DNA of 64,000 bases, taken from NCBI RefSeq assembly GCF_000003195.3, contig NC_012874.2, positions 63,438,580 to 63,502,579 of the forward strand, read 5' to 3'. Below are positions 22,358 through 35,396 of this stretch, one piece after another (the first letter of the stretch is position 1; every line of letters begins with the position of its first letter). The position numbers and the translations under genes are program-made. This stretch comes from Sorghum bicolor. Lineage: Eukaryota > Streptophyta > Magnoliopsida > Poales > Poaceae. The notes beneath the pieces are model-generated. The model did no database searches and was not told where the DNA came from. It saw only the letters and a program-made list of their open reading frames with translations.

Positions 22358-22966
22358 TGCTACTAGGCTGCCTGGGCAGGCGGCCGGCGTGCCGCTCGTC
22401 ATTCGCCAGCGACCGGGCTGCTTCGGGGTTCGGGCGCTTGCAAATATCGCCCAGAACTAGCCGATTCGGCCGTGGTCCGTCCGTCCCCCACCCTGCCAGG
22501 ACCAGGAGCAGGAGCAGGAGCAGGAGCAGGGCCAACTCCCAGCGCTCGTGTCCTCCCGCCTCCAACTCCAACTCCCTCCCGCCCACACCACACCCACGCA
22601 ATCCACGCCCACGACGCTGCTCTGCTGACCCACCACGCCGCCGAGCCCGAGCCCGACCCGCTCCGCTTCCCACCTGCTCGGGGACGCGACGGAGAGCCCC
22701 CACCCAACCCAATGCACTCTTGTCCCAGAACCAGAAGAGAAGAAACTCCCTCCTCGTCACGACTTTTATCCTGACAGACAGCAGCAGAGCCCCGTTCCCC
22801 CCTGCCGCCGCCGCCTTTCACGCCGCGCCTCTCCCCACGCCTTGACCGCGGCCACCTCGCCTCCCTCCACCACCACCCCCCCCGCGCGCGCTCCTCTGCT
22901 CCCCCAGCGGATGCGCGCGTGCCCGCGCCGCCGCCGCCGGCGTCGTCACCCCCCTATCCCGCCTCG

Positions 22967-25906
22967 ATGGCAGGGGAGGACCCCTACAGCGGTGTTGGCC
23001 CCGTCGACGCGTGCCCGCTCTGCGGCGGGACCGGCGCGGGCCCCCCGTCGCGCGTCGCCCTCGCCAAGCGTGCCCCGCCCGCCGACGCCGCGGTGGCGGT
23101 AGCCGCCGCGCCCGGCGGCGGCGACGAGGCGTCCGCGCTCCGCGAGCAGCTGGCGCGGCAGCGGCGCGGGGTGGCGGACCTGCAGGCGGAGCTGGAGGCG
23201 GAGCGCGGGGCCGCCGAGGGCGCCGCCAGCGAGGCCATGTCCATGATCCTGCGCCTGCAGCGGGACAAGTCGGAGGCCATGATGGAGGCCCGCCAGTACC
23301 GGCGGTACGCCGAGGAGCGGTTCGCGCACGACGCCGCCGAGGTGGCCGCGCTCCACGACGCGCTCGACCGCCGCGACCACGCCGTCGGGGCACTCGCCGC
23401 CAGGCTCAGGGCGTGCCAGGCGCGACTCCTCCACCTCGGCTTCCCTGCTTCCCCGACCGCCGCGGCCGACCGCCCCTGCTCCGGCTCCGGCTCCGACGAC
23501 GAATACCGCTCCGTCCGGTGCCTCGACCACCCCGCCGCCGACGTGGGCACCCCGCGCACCCACCACCTGCTCAACGAAATTCCCAGCCCGGAGGACTCGG
23601 ACAAGGCGGTCGTCATGTTCGGCTCGCCGCGCCGCCGCTCCTCCTCGCGCCGCCACGCGCGCACGCTCTCCGGCGGCGACCCGTACGACTGCCGGGTCGC
23701 GTTGGCCGACGAGTTCCCTCTCTTCACTGCGGACCGGGACGCGCCGGACCAGGACAACGACGACGAGGAGGCTGACCGGGTGTACACGGTCGACGCGGTG
23801 CACGGCGTGCCCGTGATGGCGCCCGAGGACTGCTGCTACTTCGGGACGACGACGAGGGAGGGCGCGCCTCGTGCTGGAGCTGGGGGCTGGGCGGAGGAGG
23901 ACGAGATACAGAAGCTCAAGGCCAGGTTGCAGGCGTTGGAGGCAGATCGGGAGTCCATGCGCCATGCCATCTTGTCCATGGGAGATGAGAAGGCGCAGGT
24001 TGTTCTGCTCAGGGAGATCGCTCAGCAACTCTGCAGGGACACGGCACCTTTCCCTGCTGTTCCGCTCAAGGTGCAGCCAAGGCTACAACCAGTTGTGACG
24101 GCACAGAGGAAGGTGGTGAAGAGGCAGTCATCCTTCGCTAGGATCTTCATTGTGACAGTGATCAAGGTAAGTATGTGTGGGTATTGTGTTTCTCTGTTTG
24201 ATTGCTTCGTCATAGTTCTATATTGAGTTGACAAGTTATTGTGTTCCCAGTGTAATGTTTGCTTGGAGGAATATGTGACGTAATTTAGACATGCATTACA
24301 AAGGATAACGCAATATGCTGGACTATAATCAATGAGTTATCCGGAGCACATATGCTTGATAACATGTGAAATCATAATGAGTGCTCTAATCAATGAATTA
24401 TCCGGAACACACTATTGCTTGATAACTTGTGAGATAATAATGGGTGCTCTTTTGTATTCCCTGAATTTTGGCAGTCACTTGTCCTTATTTGAGTTTTTGG
24501 TAAGTAATAATTGTCTCATTTAATGGATTTGTCACTGTTAGAATTGGAACGGACGTGCTTTTTTTAAAATTGAAATGCAGAAATATGTACCATACCCTTT
24601 TTTCCTCCTCTGAAAGCAATATACCTAATACCTTGTTTTATGTGGAGATTAAACTGAAAAAAGGACTTTTAGTAAAAGAAATTCTCCAGTTACATGGGCA
24701 TTGCCATTCTGCAACTTTGAATAAATCTAAACATTTATAATGCTCATTTTTATTACTACGGTAACTGTGGGGACTTAACAATTACTTAAGGTCTTTGTTT
24801 ATTCCTTAAAGATGTGATGTGCTGCAGTAGAAAGATTGTGCAATGGTCAATGGATGTTTCATCATCCTTTCACTTAGTTCTCTTGCGAAATACTTCTTCC
24901 TTTTGTATCTCTTAACAAAATAACAAGGAATCTTCCTGATCTTTTTATTACAAGTCTTCCTGAAATATTCGAGATAATGCTCCTCAACTGCGTGCGCGCG
25001 CACACACACACATTATATATTGAAATAACTTGTGCTGTCGACTTTACGAGATTACTAATTATTGTTATTTTACTATATCTGTTGCACACTGTCCCAAGTG
25101 TTCATGCTTTGTTGTGCACTCACTCAGCAAGGCAGCATCGTATAGTGCATCGTACCTTAACTAGAGGTCTTGGGCATGTGTGTTTTCCTGTTACACTCTA
25201 GAGCCAGAAGAAAGGGCAACCTGGATTGGTTGAGAACAGGGAATCAATTCTAAACTTGGTTCTACAATTATTTTAATGCGCCAGCTGCCAAGTCTGCTAC
25301 CTGATGTGTTGATAACAAAGGAAAACATGTGATCTTACGATGTCCACATGGTAGTCATCCACCAGGATTGGGTTATAATTTATAACTGATGGCTGACTAA
25401 AAAAGTATGACTTTTGACCACATTGCGCTTAATTTATGTGTAACGGTCCCAGCGTGTTGTCTTGTTCTGCTATGTAAATTGTGTTATGGATATTTACTTT
25501 AGTTAAATTATTACACGCTTCCATTTTTCCTAGAGACATTAGATGTAATTCATATTACACCATTTGTTTGTTAGCATCTAGGAAAGATTATTGTTGTACA
25601 GGATTTGTTTCATTGGCACCAACTTATTAATTGCTGCTTTGCTTGTTTTATGTGCCATCCAGTGGGTCATGTCTATCTTTTGCCGGCGAAGGAAATCAAA
25701 TCGCATCAGGTAAGTTGCCAAATCTTGCTCCATTGTCTGATCTTTGGGTGTTATTTTTTCTGCATTTCACCAATTCTTGGTATAATGGCAGGTACCCCAT
25801 TGGGATGTGTGGGAGCAATGTTGGACTGATGCTGGTACTGGATAGGTTCCCCAAACAGAGACAAAAGAAGATTCCTAAAAGGAAGCTAAGTGCCTCCACT
25901 CTCTGA
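22967..25906 (+). CDS. GTD-binding (DUF593, zein-binding/MyoB-like) protein, three exons
   Basis: Complete gene of 453 codons plus stop: exons 22967-24166, 25663-25709 and 25792-25906, each junction with GT-AG and a good donor (AAGgtaagt, CAGgtaagt). The ATG at 22967 is the first in frame; the open frame extends further upstream without an ATG. Residues 16-21 are CPLCGG; residues about 54-152 are the GTD-binding coiled coil with EAMSMILRLQRDK; a second coiled coil at about 307-358 has DEIQKLKARLQALEADRESM; near 392-407 a hydrophobic stretch is followed by CRRRKSNR, suggesting a C-terminal membrane anchor. Family members bind the globular tail of class XI myosins, and the maize member Floury1 sits on ER protein bodies. 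A myosin-cargo adaptor role on a membrane is inferred from the family. The charged, acidic middle (about 160-300) is not conserved enough to interpret. Confidence 0.88.
24327..24450 (+). repeat. Tandem duplication of about 61 bp in intron 1 of the GTD-binding gene
   Basis: Two diverged copies starting AATCAATGAGTTATCCGG (24327) and AATCAATGAATTATCCGG (24388), each ending near GTGCTCT. The rest of the 1,496-bp intron is AT-rich without visible genes. Confidence 0.75.
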
Positions 25907-26185
25907 TAATCTGATTACATGCGACCTAGGGAAAGCTGAGTCATGCCTCTGCGCTTATCTGACCTGAATGAGCAGTTCTCTGAACATAAAAGCTGGTTTT
26001 GTGAAGAAGCAATTGTTGTTGCACATCGTTCCAACCATTTTTTCTATGCATTCATTGGTTGATTTGTTTTTTGGCAGTCTAGCTAAAATGTTAATATCCA
26101 TTGTGTTTTCTTCCTCTGCCTGCTTTTTTCTTCATATGTTGTTGATATTCCTTTTTTGTGCAGTAGTGTTGAAAAGTGCATTGTA

Positions 26186-26191
26186 AATAAA
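26186..26191 (+). terminator. Possible polyadenylation signal of the GTD-binding gene
   Basis: AATAAA lies 280 bp after the stop codon. Plant poly(A) signals are loose, so this is a candidate only. Confidence 0.35.
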
Positions 26192-26199
26192 ACATGGAC

Positions 26200-27087
26200 C
26201 ATTTTAATCTTAGCGGTAGAAAGTTTTGACACATCAGCAGAGTTCTTTTTTTCTTTTCTCCATGTCACGTTTTTCTCCCCTTTTGTGGAACAAAATGACA
26301 TTGTGTTGTAAGCAAATTTCAAACTGAATAGATTGTTTTGTGGGAAGTCCTTTTTTTAGTGCAACAGGACCAAGCTGGTGTAAACTTGAGATCCTATTTT
26401 AAAGAGATTTTGGGGAACCAATTTGAAATGTCTTGGATGTATTTAAGAGTCAATGTCTATGAACCATTCAGAGTAGCCTCTTGTATATAGACACTAAATT
26501 AATGATCCAAGTTGGTACTAGATATTGACATAAGCTATAACTCATCTGAAATTGCTCTACATAGATATCGACATAAGTTTAAACTCATCTGAAATTGCTG
26601 TATGTAATATTCATATAAATTGTTATAAAGCACACCCAATTATCTATCTATTTTGAAATATATGCCATAGGTTTAATGGTGGCAGTAAGTTAGATATATA
26701 TATGCATATATGGTATTGTTGGCTATCCAGAAAAAAAATGGAACTGGCATTCAGCATGCAGTTTTATATGAATTTGGAACAGTATGGTTTAAGATTCACT
26801 ACTAAAATCTTTGTGCCCCCAAAATGAGGATTTGTCACTTTAACAGCCTTGCTAACATGAGCTGAGCAGATCTCTTTGATGCCAGAATTTTTATTTTATT
26901 ATTGCTTTTCTTTTGCGGGCAAGGCTTGATGCTGCTTTTGGTCAACTAAAAATATTGAAGCATGTTTTATTAGTTTTCTTAGCCGCTGCTGTTTATGTGG
27001 CGACACAGATGGTGTTAATTTAGTTTTGCTTTGAATTTTATTAGTTTAATATATATTGAGTTTTGTGCTGGCCTGATGTGCCAGGAA
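26200..27087. other. 3'UTR and intergenic DNA, nothing recognised
   Basis: AT-rich, with a short direct repeat of an ACTCATCTGAAATTGCT word near 26540 and 26585. No open frame with domain content. Confidence 0.45.
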
Positions 27088-27703
27088 TAAAGATGTCAAT
27101 GGGGCCCACGACCCGCGACCCGATAGGTATTTACTCTATTAGGGTACCAATATGGAGTGAAACCAGTACCCATGGGTACATAAACGGAGCAAACCCTTCA
27201 CCCATTGGGTACGCGGGTATGGGGACGTTCTAGTAGTCCCCATACCCATTTACCCATGGGTGAAAAATACCCAGCCCAAAACTAAAGAAGCCCACCAGCC
27301 ACCAATCCATCGGCAGCCCCCTATGTAGTGCTAGCAAAGTACTACTCTCTACTACGTGATTTGTATGGACAATGAACTATTATGGTGTTGTGACTAGTGG
27401 TTGCAGCAGAAATTATTATGTTGCTATTTGCTAGGTATATGATGAGGTGGCTATGTGACGATGCTTGTGAATGGCTATGTGACGATGCTTGTGAATTGCT
27501 ACTATGTGACTGGTGCTTGTGAATTGTTGATGTTTGGCGGGTATGGGTGACCCGCCGGGTCTAATTTACCCATCCGGGTATGGGTCTGGGGGAATTCTCC
27601 CACCCATCACTGTATATGGGGATACCCGTGGTGTCATATTGTTGTCACGGGGATGGGTCTGGAGACTTCATACCCGATGGGGATTTACCCATTGCCAACA
27701 CTA
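27088..27703. mobile_element. Non-autonomous hAT-like element
   Basis: A 616-bp element with related ends (TAAAGATGTCAATGGG at left; TAGTGTTGGCAATGGG at right read inward) and a perfect eight-base duplication GCCAGGAA at 27080-27087 and 27704-27711, as expected for hAT. Subterminal GGGTA/TACCC words are frequent at both ends, and a short GTGACGATGCTTGTGAAT repeat lies near 27450-27520. No transposase. Confidence 0.8.
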
Positions 27704-28143
27704 GCCAGGAAAGCTAAAGCAAAACTAAGTTGTACTGTCAACATTCCAAATCATACAGATTGTCCTGTCTAGAGTTTCTTTCTGAATCCTCGGACAAAAG
27801 TAAAAGAATTGACATCAATGGGGAAAACATTGAAACATTTGCACCTGTTAGATAACGCGTGACCCAGATGGACATATCACTTATATCCTGCACTGAATGT
27901 AACTTGTACAAGCAAAACCAACGCACCTTGTAGCTTTTTATTTGATTCATTTACAGATCAAGATTAGTGGCAGAAGCAGGATTAGCCACACCAAACGACG
28001 ACACTTAGCACACACATGACACATCCTCCAAAAACAAACCGACTGAGGAAACGAAAATTCGTGCAGAAATCAAGGGCAATCAGAAACACGAGGACGATGC
28101 AGATCTCCACGGCTCATCACCATGGGTTTGCCCCTGCCCCCAG

Positions 28144-31100
28144 TCAAACAATGTCATCACCGACGGGCACCACCGCTGTAGCCGATATCGCTGGCAGCGG
28201 CGTCGCCACCAGACGCTGCTGCTGTGGTGCCGTTTGAGCAACAGATGCTGCGCCTGCGCCTGCCTGTGGCTGTGGCGTTGCACTTGGGGCGGCGTGTATT
28301 GCCCGTCGTCGCCTTGGGGCGGCGGTTGTTCCCTGTGCCGGCTCGTCGTCGTCGTCCATCTCCTCATCCGTGGGTGTCTTTACCAGATCTCCTGTGTCCC
28401 CAACCGTGGGCAGCTCCAGCCTCTGCATCCTCTCCGGCATGGTCTCCATCCCCATGTAGTACAGGAGGAGCCAGACGTAGGAGAGGTACTCGCCGCCATT
28501 GCCTAGGCTCTTGGCGTGCAGGTATCCGCGGCACCGGCCCGCGGAGAAGCAGAGCATCTCCACCCACACGCCCTGGATCACCGCCCACATCTTGTCATCC
28601 GCGTGCTCCCTGCTCCGGATCATGAGCAGCTCCTTCTCGTTGGTTATGAGACTCCTTTCCACGAGGTCCGTCAGCTGCTGCTGCTTCTTCACCTCCTCTT
28701 TCAACTGATCGTCGATCTCCTTGATGACCGCCTGTGCACTGTTAGAGAAATCCTTCACCATTTGCTTCTTCTTCTCCTCTTCCTTAGCTACGTCCGCCGC
28801 CGTCTTTTCGTCGTTCTTGATCAACTCCTCTGCCTTGTTCTTGGCCTTCTCCAAGAGCTGAGTGAGCCTCTCCTCATCCTCATTTTGCTTCTTCTTTTTT
28901 TCCACGTTGATGAACTCCTCTGCATTCTCCTTGGCAGTTTCCATTTTTTCCTTCATCTTGCAATTGCAAATTTCCTTACACTCCATGTGCTCCACTGCCT
29001 TATTCTTGGCTGAATCCATGGCCACCTTCAGAGTCTCCATCTTCTCCTTCCTTGCACTCTCATCTTTGATGAACTCCTGTCTCTTCTCCTCGGCAAATTC
29101 CATGAGCTCGTTGGCAACCGCCCACGCCTTGTGAACAAGATCTTCCGAGCCGAGACCGATACTACTCTTCACCTGCTGGATCACCTTCCGCACCATCTCG
29201 TTCTTGGCCCTTGGCGGAGGCGCCTTCTTCTCCGTCGCCTCGAGCTCCACCACTTCCTCCTCCTCCGGCGGTGGCTTGAGCATTTTCCTGAGCTTGTGGT
29301 AGGTTGCCCTGAAGAGCCTGCTCCTGGCGCCGGCGATCAGCATCTCCGGCTCCACGACCAGCAGGTACGCCATGTAGTTGGACACCATCCTGCTATGCCG
29401 GGTGGCGTCATGGCCGGTGTCCACATGGTCGAAGTAGCACAGCTCCGTGGCGAGGTGCCACAGCAGGACGCTCTCGTCGAAGGGCATCCGCAGGCTCTCC
29501 TCGACGGCGCTCCGGCCGCTGCATCCCTCCCTCTCCAGCGTCCGCTGGCCGCGGCTGTCGTTGAACTGCCGGTAGGCTCGCACACCGTCGTCGGTTGGAG
29601 TTGGCTTCCGCTTCCATCCGCCGGTGGCGACGACGTCGTGCTCGTACAAAGATTCCCATATGTAATCCTTCCACCCGGCGGCGACGTGGTCGTAGACGAG
29701 CCTGGTGATGCCGAGCGACGGCACCGGCGGCGCCGTGCACCAGAGCCGGTCCAGCTGGAGCCGAGCCCCCAGCAGGCGCGCCACCGCCGACAACCACGGG
29801 TGTTTCTCGCCGCGGGCGAGGTAGCCGACGAGGTTGTACTGCGCGAGCTGGTCGTCGGGCTTGGGCAGTCCCGACCCCAGGACCAGGCACGCCGAGACGA
29901 ACTCCAGCGCGGCGGTGCAGCAGAGCAGGACGTAGGTGACGACGACGTCGGCGCGGTCGTACACGCCGCGGCGGTGGCGGCTCCTCTGGAACAGCCCGAT
30001 GTCGACGAACGTCAGAAGCACGACGGCGGCGCGCAGCAGGCCGCCGAAGCTCGCCTTGTGCTTGGTGTAGACGCGGTCGAACGCCCTGGAGAGCGACGAG
30101 CGGACAAGGCCGTGCACGTCGGCGCGCGCGGCGCGCGGCGCCACGAGCTGCAGGTTGCGGAGCCGGATGGAGTAGGGGTGGCCGAGGTCGACGAGGAGGT
30201 GGTACGGCTGGTCGGCCACCTCCTCGTCGTCGAAGAGCTCCAGATCAGCCTTGGGCTCGAAGTCGGCGAAGGTGTCGGCTGCGGCCTGCACGTAGTCCTC
30301 CTGCGAGTAGATGTGCTTCTGGACGCCGCCGTCGTCGTCTTCGTCGAGGGTTCGTTCCAGCCGTGGGTCGGAGGAGTTCATGATGCTCGTCACCGTCGCG
30401 TTCTTGAGCGCCCATGGCTTCTCCAGGCACTTGAGGATGCCGGGGACGAAGAGCAGGATCGCTGCTCGTAGCAGGAGCTGGTCGCCTGACCACCATGACT
30501 TGCGGAAAACGTAGATGGCCACGGTGATCTGGGACATGCATGCATTTTGGCAGATACTGTGAGACATCTATCTATATACTTCCTCCGATTATCTCCTTAA
30601 TTTCTTTTCCATTTTTTCTAATAATATAATAAAGCGCCCACTAGTTTAAGATTGAAACTTGATCTTTAGTCAACACTGGTATATTCTAACACTTCGTGCA
30701 GACTAGTTTATAAGGCGCACACATGTATCAAGGGTCGAACTCTTATGAGATATTTAACTATTTGTTTAGTTAACAATTTTTAACTGTTGTAAATTTGTAA
30801 TATAAACTTGATACATTTAGATTTGTAATCAAATTTATTATCCATAAAATATGATATAAAGTAAATAAATGGTTAGAGCATAATTTGAAAAACCATGCCA
30901 TATTAAACTATATCTGATAAACTGAACCGGATAGAGTACCATATATATAAATGTGGTATTCCAAGGTTCTTATTGGATGTGATCTGAGACATGGGCAAAT
31001 GTGAGTATAATACACACTCCTCCGGTTACGATATATGCATCTTTCTTTTATTTTTATTTTTTTAATAATGCATTCATGTAATTTAAGATTCAAACTATAT

Positions 31101-32518
31101 GTGATCAACAGTTATATATTCTCTAAAATCTTTTCGACCATACCTTATAAATTTGGTATTTATTGATTCGTACTGGAAAATGAAATTCCATGATATCAAT
31201 TTTATGGTCAAGAGAACATCTATCTATTATCTTAGTATTTAACAAAAAAGTTATCACCACTTGACTCTCAAGACCCAGAAATTACCACATTAATCAAACA
31301 ATAAAAAGAAACCACCATTGTCAACATAAAAAAGTTATTCCGTGATACCACTAGAACTATTGTATATTACCCTTCAATTTTCTTAAAAAAATATTAACCC
31401 AAAGTACCCATATACCTAACATATAAATTGCCTATATCACCACAATTATAAAAGGTTAATATGTATAAAATAGTATTATAGAATAAGCAAAAAACAAAAA
31501 CTCCAATATGTGATTCTCTTAACATCCACTTGCATGGTCACTATTTTGTGTACATAACCTCAAAGTTTTAACACGTGTTACAACTACTTAATTTCTTGGA
31601 ATTATAAGTTATTTTTAGCTTTTCTAAATACATAATTTTGTTATGCACCAAGATATATGCTGTTTGGATAGATAACAAAAGCTATATACCTAGAAAATTC
31701 AAAACAACTTATAATTTGAAACCGTGGTAGTAATATTTAAGATTTATCTATTTGTATATGCACACCTACACACTTACCTGTGAAAAAAATGAATTCTAAC
31801 AAATGACAAATAAACAACAAAATGATGCACAAAACTAAAAGGACACGTCTTACAAAGGACAGAAGTGTTTGAGCTCATGATATCTCTGTCCATATGTTTC
31901 CAAAATGACGAGGCTTGTCTTAAAAGTATTTTTTTTTGGATATTATTCTATTGGAGCAAAGCACATATAATAGAACTTAACTAAATTGTTAGAAAAAAAA
32001 TGTAAAATTTAATTTTATCATAGCAAATACACCTTACATTAATGGATGGACAAATATGGTGCAAAATACCTTTATTTAGCCACTAGATATTTAGAGTGGA
32101 ATATTACTAATAAGTAACTTTTCAATTTTGAAAACACTGCACTAACCTGACAGCCGGCAAGCAGAAGGTAGCGTCTCCAGTTGTCGTTGTCCTCGATGCT
32201 GTAGGCTGTAATGCCGTCCTGGCCGCCGAGGTGCAGCAGCAGGACGGGCGCCCACAGCGTGTCCAGGTGGGCGGTCGCCGCCGGGTTCCTGGCCAGCGCC
32301 TCCTCCTTGTGGCTGTTGAAGAGCGTGGCCAGGGCGTAGATCGCCACCACGTCGCCGGCCTGGTAGGCCAGCCAGATGAGCGCCCTGAACCAGTGCGGGA
32401 CGCGGAGCTTCCGGACGACGGCGGCGGCGAAGAGGAAGTACTGGAAGAAGAGGCTGGCCAGGACCAACAGCCGCAGCTGCCAGTCCTCCCACCATTGCAC
32501 CGCTGCTGCGAAGCTCAT
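28144..32518 (-). CDS. DUF4220/DUF594 membrane protein with a long coiled-coil insert
   Basis: Complete two-exon gene, 918 codons plus stop: exon 1 32518-32147, intron 32146-30529 (GT-AG, phase 0), exon 2 30528-28144. The start is the ATG at 32516-32518; no other ATG lies just upstream in frame. Exon 1 holds three likely membrane segments of DUF4220 (about residues 15-37, 44-66, 86-98). Exon 2 adds further hydrophobic segments, the conserved core with FNDSRGQ and MPFDESVLLWHLATELC, and the C-terminal DUF594 signature WVEMLCFSAGRCRGYLHAK with GGEYLSYVWLL. Between core and DUF594 lies a Lys/Glu-rich coiled coil of about 165 residues (about 600-765) that the neighbouring paralog lacks, and the tail after DUF594 is long and Pro/Ala/Gln-rich. 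Function of the family is unknown; members are multipass membrane proteins common in monocots. The intron is AT-rich with no gene in it. Confidence 0.87.
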
Positions 32519-32640
32519 CAATGGCCGCTCTCGATCAACTCTCAGCTGATCTATCTAGAGCTAGCTAGCTAGCTGCTGCTTGCAGTTTCCTGACATTGAT
32601 GATGACACACCTATTTAGCTGCTCCATTCCTCCCCTCTGT

Positions 32641-32651
32641 CTATATATAAG
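32641..32651 (-). promoter_or_regulatory. Likely TATA box of the first DUF594 gene
   Basis: The minus strand reads CTTATATATAG about 125 bp upstream of the start codon, followed by a leader of plausible length. Position and sequence fit a plant core promoter. Confidence 0.5.
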
Positions 32652-32699
32652 GTGTCGGATGACGGCTTCTCTAACACGTGCTCCGAGCTAGCTAGCTGT

Positions 32700-33989
32700 G
32701 TGCCTGCCGTGTTGTGCAGCTACTTGTTCTTGGGTGCATGCCGCTCTTTTGTAAGACGTACATGTCTCTTTTTTGTTTTACAAGACTTGTTTGTTGTGAC
32801 TCAAGGCATCAGCCGAGCTTTTAACAAAGAAGCAGAGCTTAATAACAAGGCTCCCATACAGTAGAGAAATTTTCAGACACAGCAAGGGGTTTGATTTGTT
32901 AACTAATACCCGATCACCCCGTGCATCTCTAATTGTATATATATATATATATGCTTGCGCCAAGTCACATTATTGGAATCGAGAGGTTCATTCTGTACTA
33001 TAGAAGCTTTTAGTTAAGTAGCTAGGATTCTAAGTAAATGATGATGATGATTATAATGGCAAATTTAACAACCATTTAGCACGCCAGACATGCACTAGAA
33101 CAACAAACTGGAGGGTTTACTAATACAAAAAGAACTCTAATTTCCATGTTCATAGCTTTCGCACAAAGGGCTTGCCACACTACACAAGTAATTCTAACCC
33201 CAGCTAGCTGGCGGAATGGAATATATTCTTAAAAGAAATGCTTTACATAACAAGAATGTCGAAATGTTTGTCCTGACAGTGGATCAGATGCATCATCTAC
33301 ATACATCATTGAATGTTAAGCCACATCATAATTTATTTATTTTTACGAACATGCATGCAATAGAGCCATCGATCATATTATTATATTTAAAAAGGAGTTG
33401 AAACCTAGACAGGGCATAACACTCTAGAGGATTGAGCAACGATAATAAGAAACAAAAAAAGGGTCAATAATGACAGAAAAACATCTAAGGGCGTTCACAA
33501 CGGTTTGTCCACCTCGCTAGCGAAGAGGAGTATCTACCTAATCAGGAAGCTGAAAAAGAAACAAAAAACTCACCGCACTAGCGAGGTAACAAGCTTAGCT
33601 CACATGTTTCTAAAAACTTTTCAAGTCTCTGACATACTTGCTGCTATCTAACTTTTTATTTTTTAATTGTTTTTACAGGCTTCACGTGAGGTATTGATTT
33701 GTAAAAGCTGTTGGGACGTAGGTTGGATGGCTGTCCATGGGCCATGGTAGCCCTGTCAAAACACGGTTGCTCACTGCGGGCTAGCCAGACTTGGGTTTAC
33801 CTTGGCACTAGTGCTCACAGGCTAGTTAATTTGTGCCCGTTCCTCAAAAAAAAAGTTAATTTTGTGCCAAAAAAAAGTGCGCTCCAAACTTGGGTAGGGG
33901 AAGCAAATTAAAATCGTTTACCTACGTGGACAGGTTTTAAAACTTCCGGTGGGCTTTCAATTCTGGTTGTCATCCAAAGGTGCTTTATA
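32700..33989. other. Intergenic DNA upstream of the first DUF594 gene
   Basis: Mostly AT-rich, with a short TA repeat at 32936-32952. No gene, LTR or clear terminal repeats recognised. Confidence 0.45.
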
Positions 33990-35396
33990 TACATTAGCCA
34001 GGATAAATTTTGGTCATCAAATTGGTGGCCATGGTTTTGGCTAACTTTAATTAGCTGCCACAATAAACTAACATGGCTCAATGAGAGAGATGCCAAAGGT
34101 GCTATACTTTGGTATTGTGAACATAACATTTGTTGTCATGGTCTATATTCTGTTTTTCAAACCAAGAAATCGTTATATTAATAATGATGAATTTTTTTTT
34201 TCTAAAAAAATCTCACCACGTTTTTGATGATATGTGTGACCCTCTGAAATATTTAAGTTTTTGATGCAAATACAAACAGAAGTAAAGCATTATGTTTTCT
34301 CAATATTTATTATGTTTTCTCGAATATTTCAAATCCTGATCATTCTACTTAAATAGCAATGAATTTCATTAAATAAAATATTATTTTCTAAAGTGATTTA
34401 TGAATTATAGCATTTGATTTGCTTGCTACACTCATGTAGTTGCATTTGAGTTTTTGTTGAATTGGAAGTGATATACTCCCTTCATCTAAAAAATTATTTA
34501 TTTTTGGCTATGTATCTAGACAAGGATTTATCTTGATGCATAGCTAGAAATACATCTATTTTGGGACGGAGGTAGTATTGCTTAAGGGCAACTCGAACAA
34601 AGTCAATATTGCCTGATGCTAACTCAAAATTGATGATTCTAGCGACAAAACCTCCTCCTCCAACATCTCTTCTTGGTTCTCTATTTCCTCCCAACCACTA
34701 TCCCGTCATTTGCGCTCGGAAGATTTCCCGAGCAGACACTGCTCGCTTATCTTCGGCCCCACAAAGAGTTTCCCATGAGTGTATCCCCTCTTCCATGTGC
34801 TCCTTCGTCTTCCCATGTGTGCCACTCACCCTCTCTCCCATGCTTGCCTCTCCTTACCCCATATTTCCCGCATTCGAGCTCATGGATATAGCACACCCTT
34901 CTGATCGGAACCGCCCACGGGGGACCCCAACTACTAGCGCCTATTTGTTGCCCATACTCCGTCGGCGGATGACAAAATTCCATGTTCAATTCAGCAAGCC
35001 GCAGGTGGCAGCAACCATCCCTTGGCAGCTTTTCTAGCCTACCCTTGCTTGGCATGGTAAAACTTGCTAGCGTAGGTGAGCCAAATCAGGTCATCTAAGC
35101 TAGCAAGGGAAATTCTTGCTTGCATGGATAATGAGGCAGGTGGGCACCGAATCTACATATATTACCTATTCCAGCTTCTTGCTTGACAAGGTGAGGCAAG
35201 TCCTAGCTAGACATCCAAACACACCCTTAGTGACCTTTCTATGCAGCTAAAAGGATCTAGATGTCCAAAAGGAGGGTTGAATTGGGCTAATCTAAAATCC
35301 TTATTAAACTAAAACCTATCACTTAGTCCGGTTCACCCCCTTTTGTGCCTAATAGTGTTTTGTATTCTATATTGCACAAAGTTTCAGAGAGTGAGT
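33990..35396. repeat. Inverted segmental duplication, copy B (left part)
   Basis: Reverse of 19325-17735. Shared landmarks include AGCCAAAACCATGGCCACCA, TTTAAATATTTCAGAGGG-like words and the LTR end near 35235-35370. It ends exactly at the CACTA insertion; the other part resumes at 58995. Confidence 0.85.
34476..34575. mobile_element. Short Stowaway-like MITE
   Basis: About 100 bp from CTCCCTTCATC to GACGGAGGTAG with TA on both sides (34474-34475 and 34576-34577). Copy A has a decayed relative at 18528-18590. Confidence 0.6.

Noticed and set aside
22919..22966. Upstream start for the GTD-binding protein at 22919
   Set aside because: The codon there is GTG; the first in-frame ATG is 22967 in good context.
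22946..24028. Minus-strand open frame of 360 codons opposite the GTD-binding gene
   Set aside because: Mirror of a GC-rich real exon; composition is low-complexity and no domain is visible.
29131..30471. Plus-strand open frame of 446 codons opposite the first DUF594 gene
   Set aside because: Shadow of the real minus-strand exon, whose splice site, domains and paralog support it.
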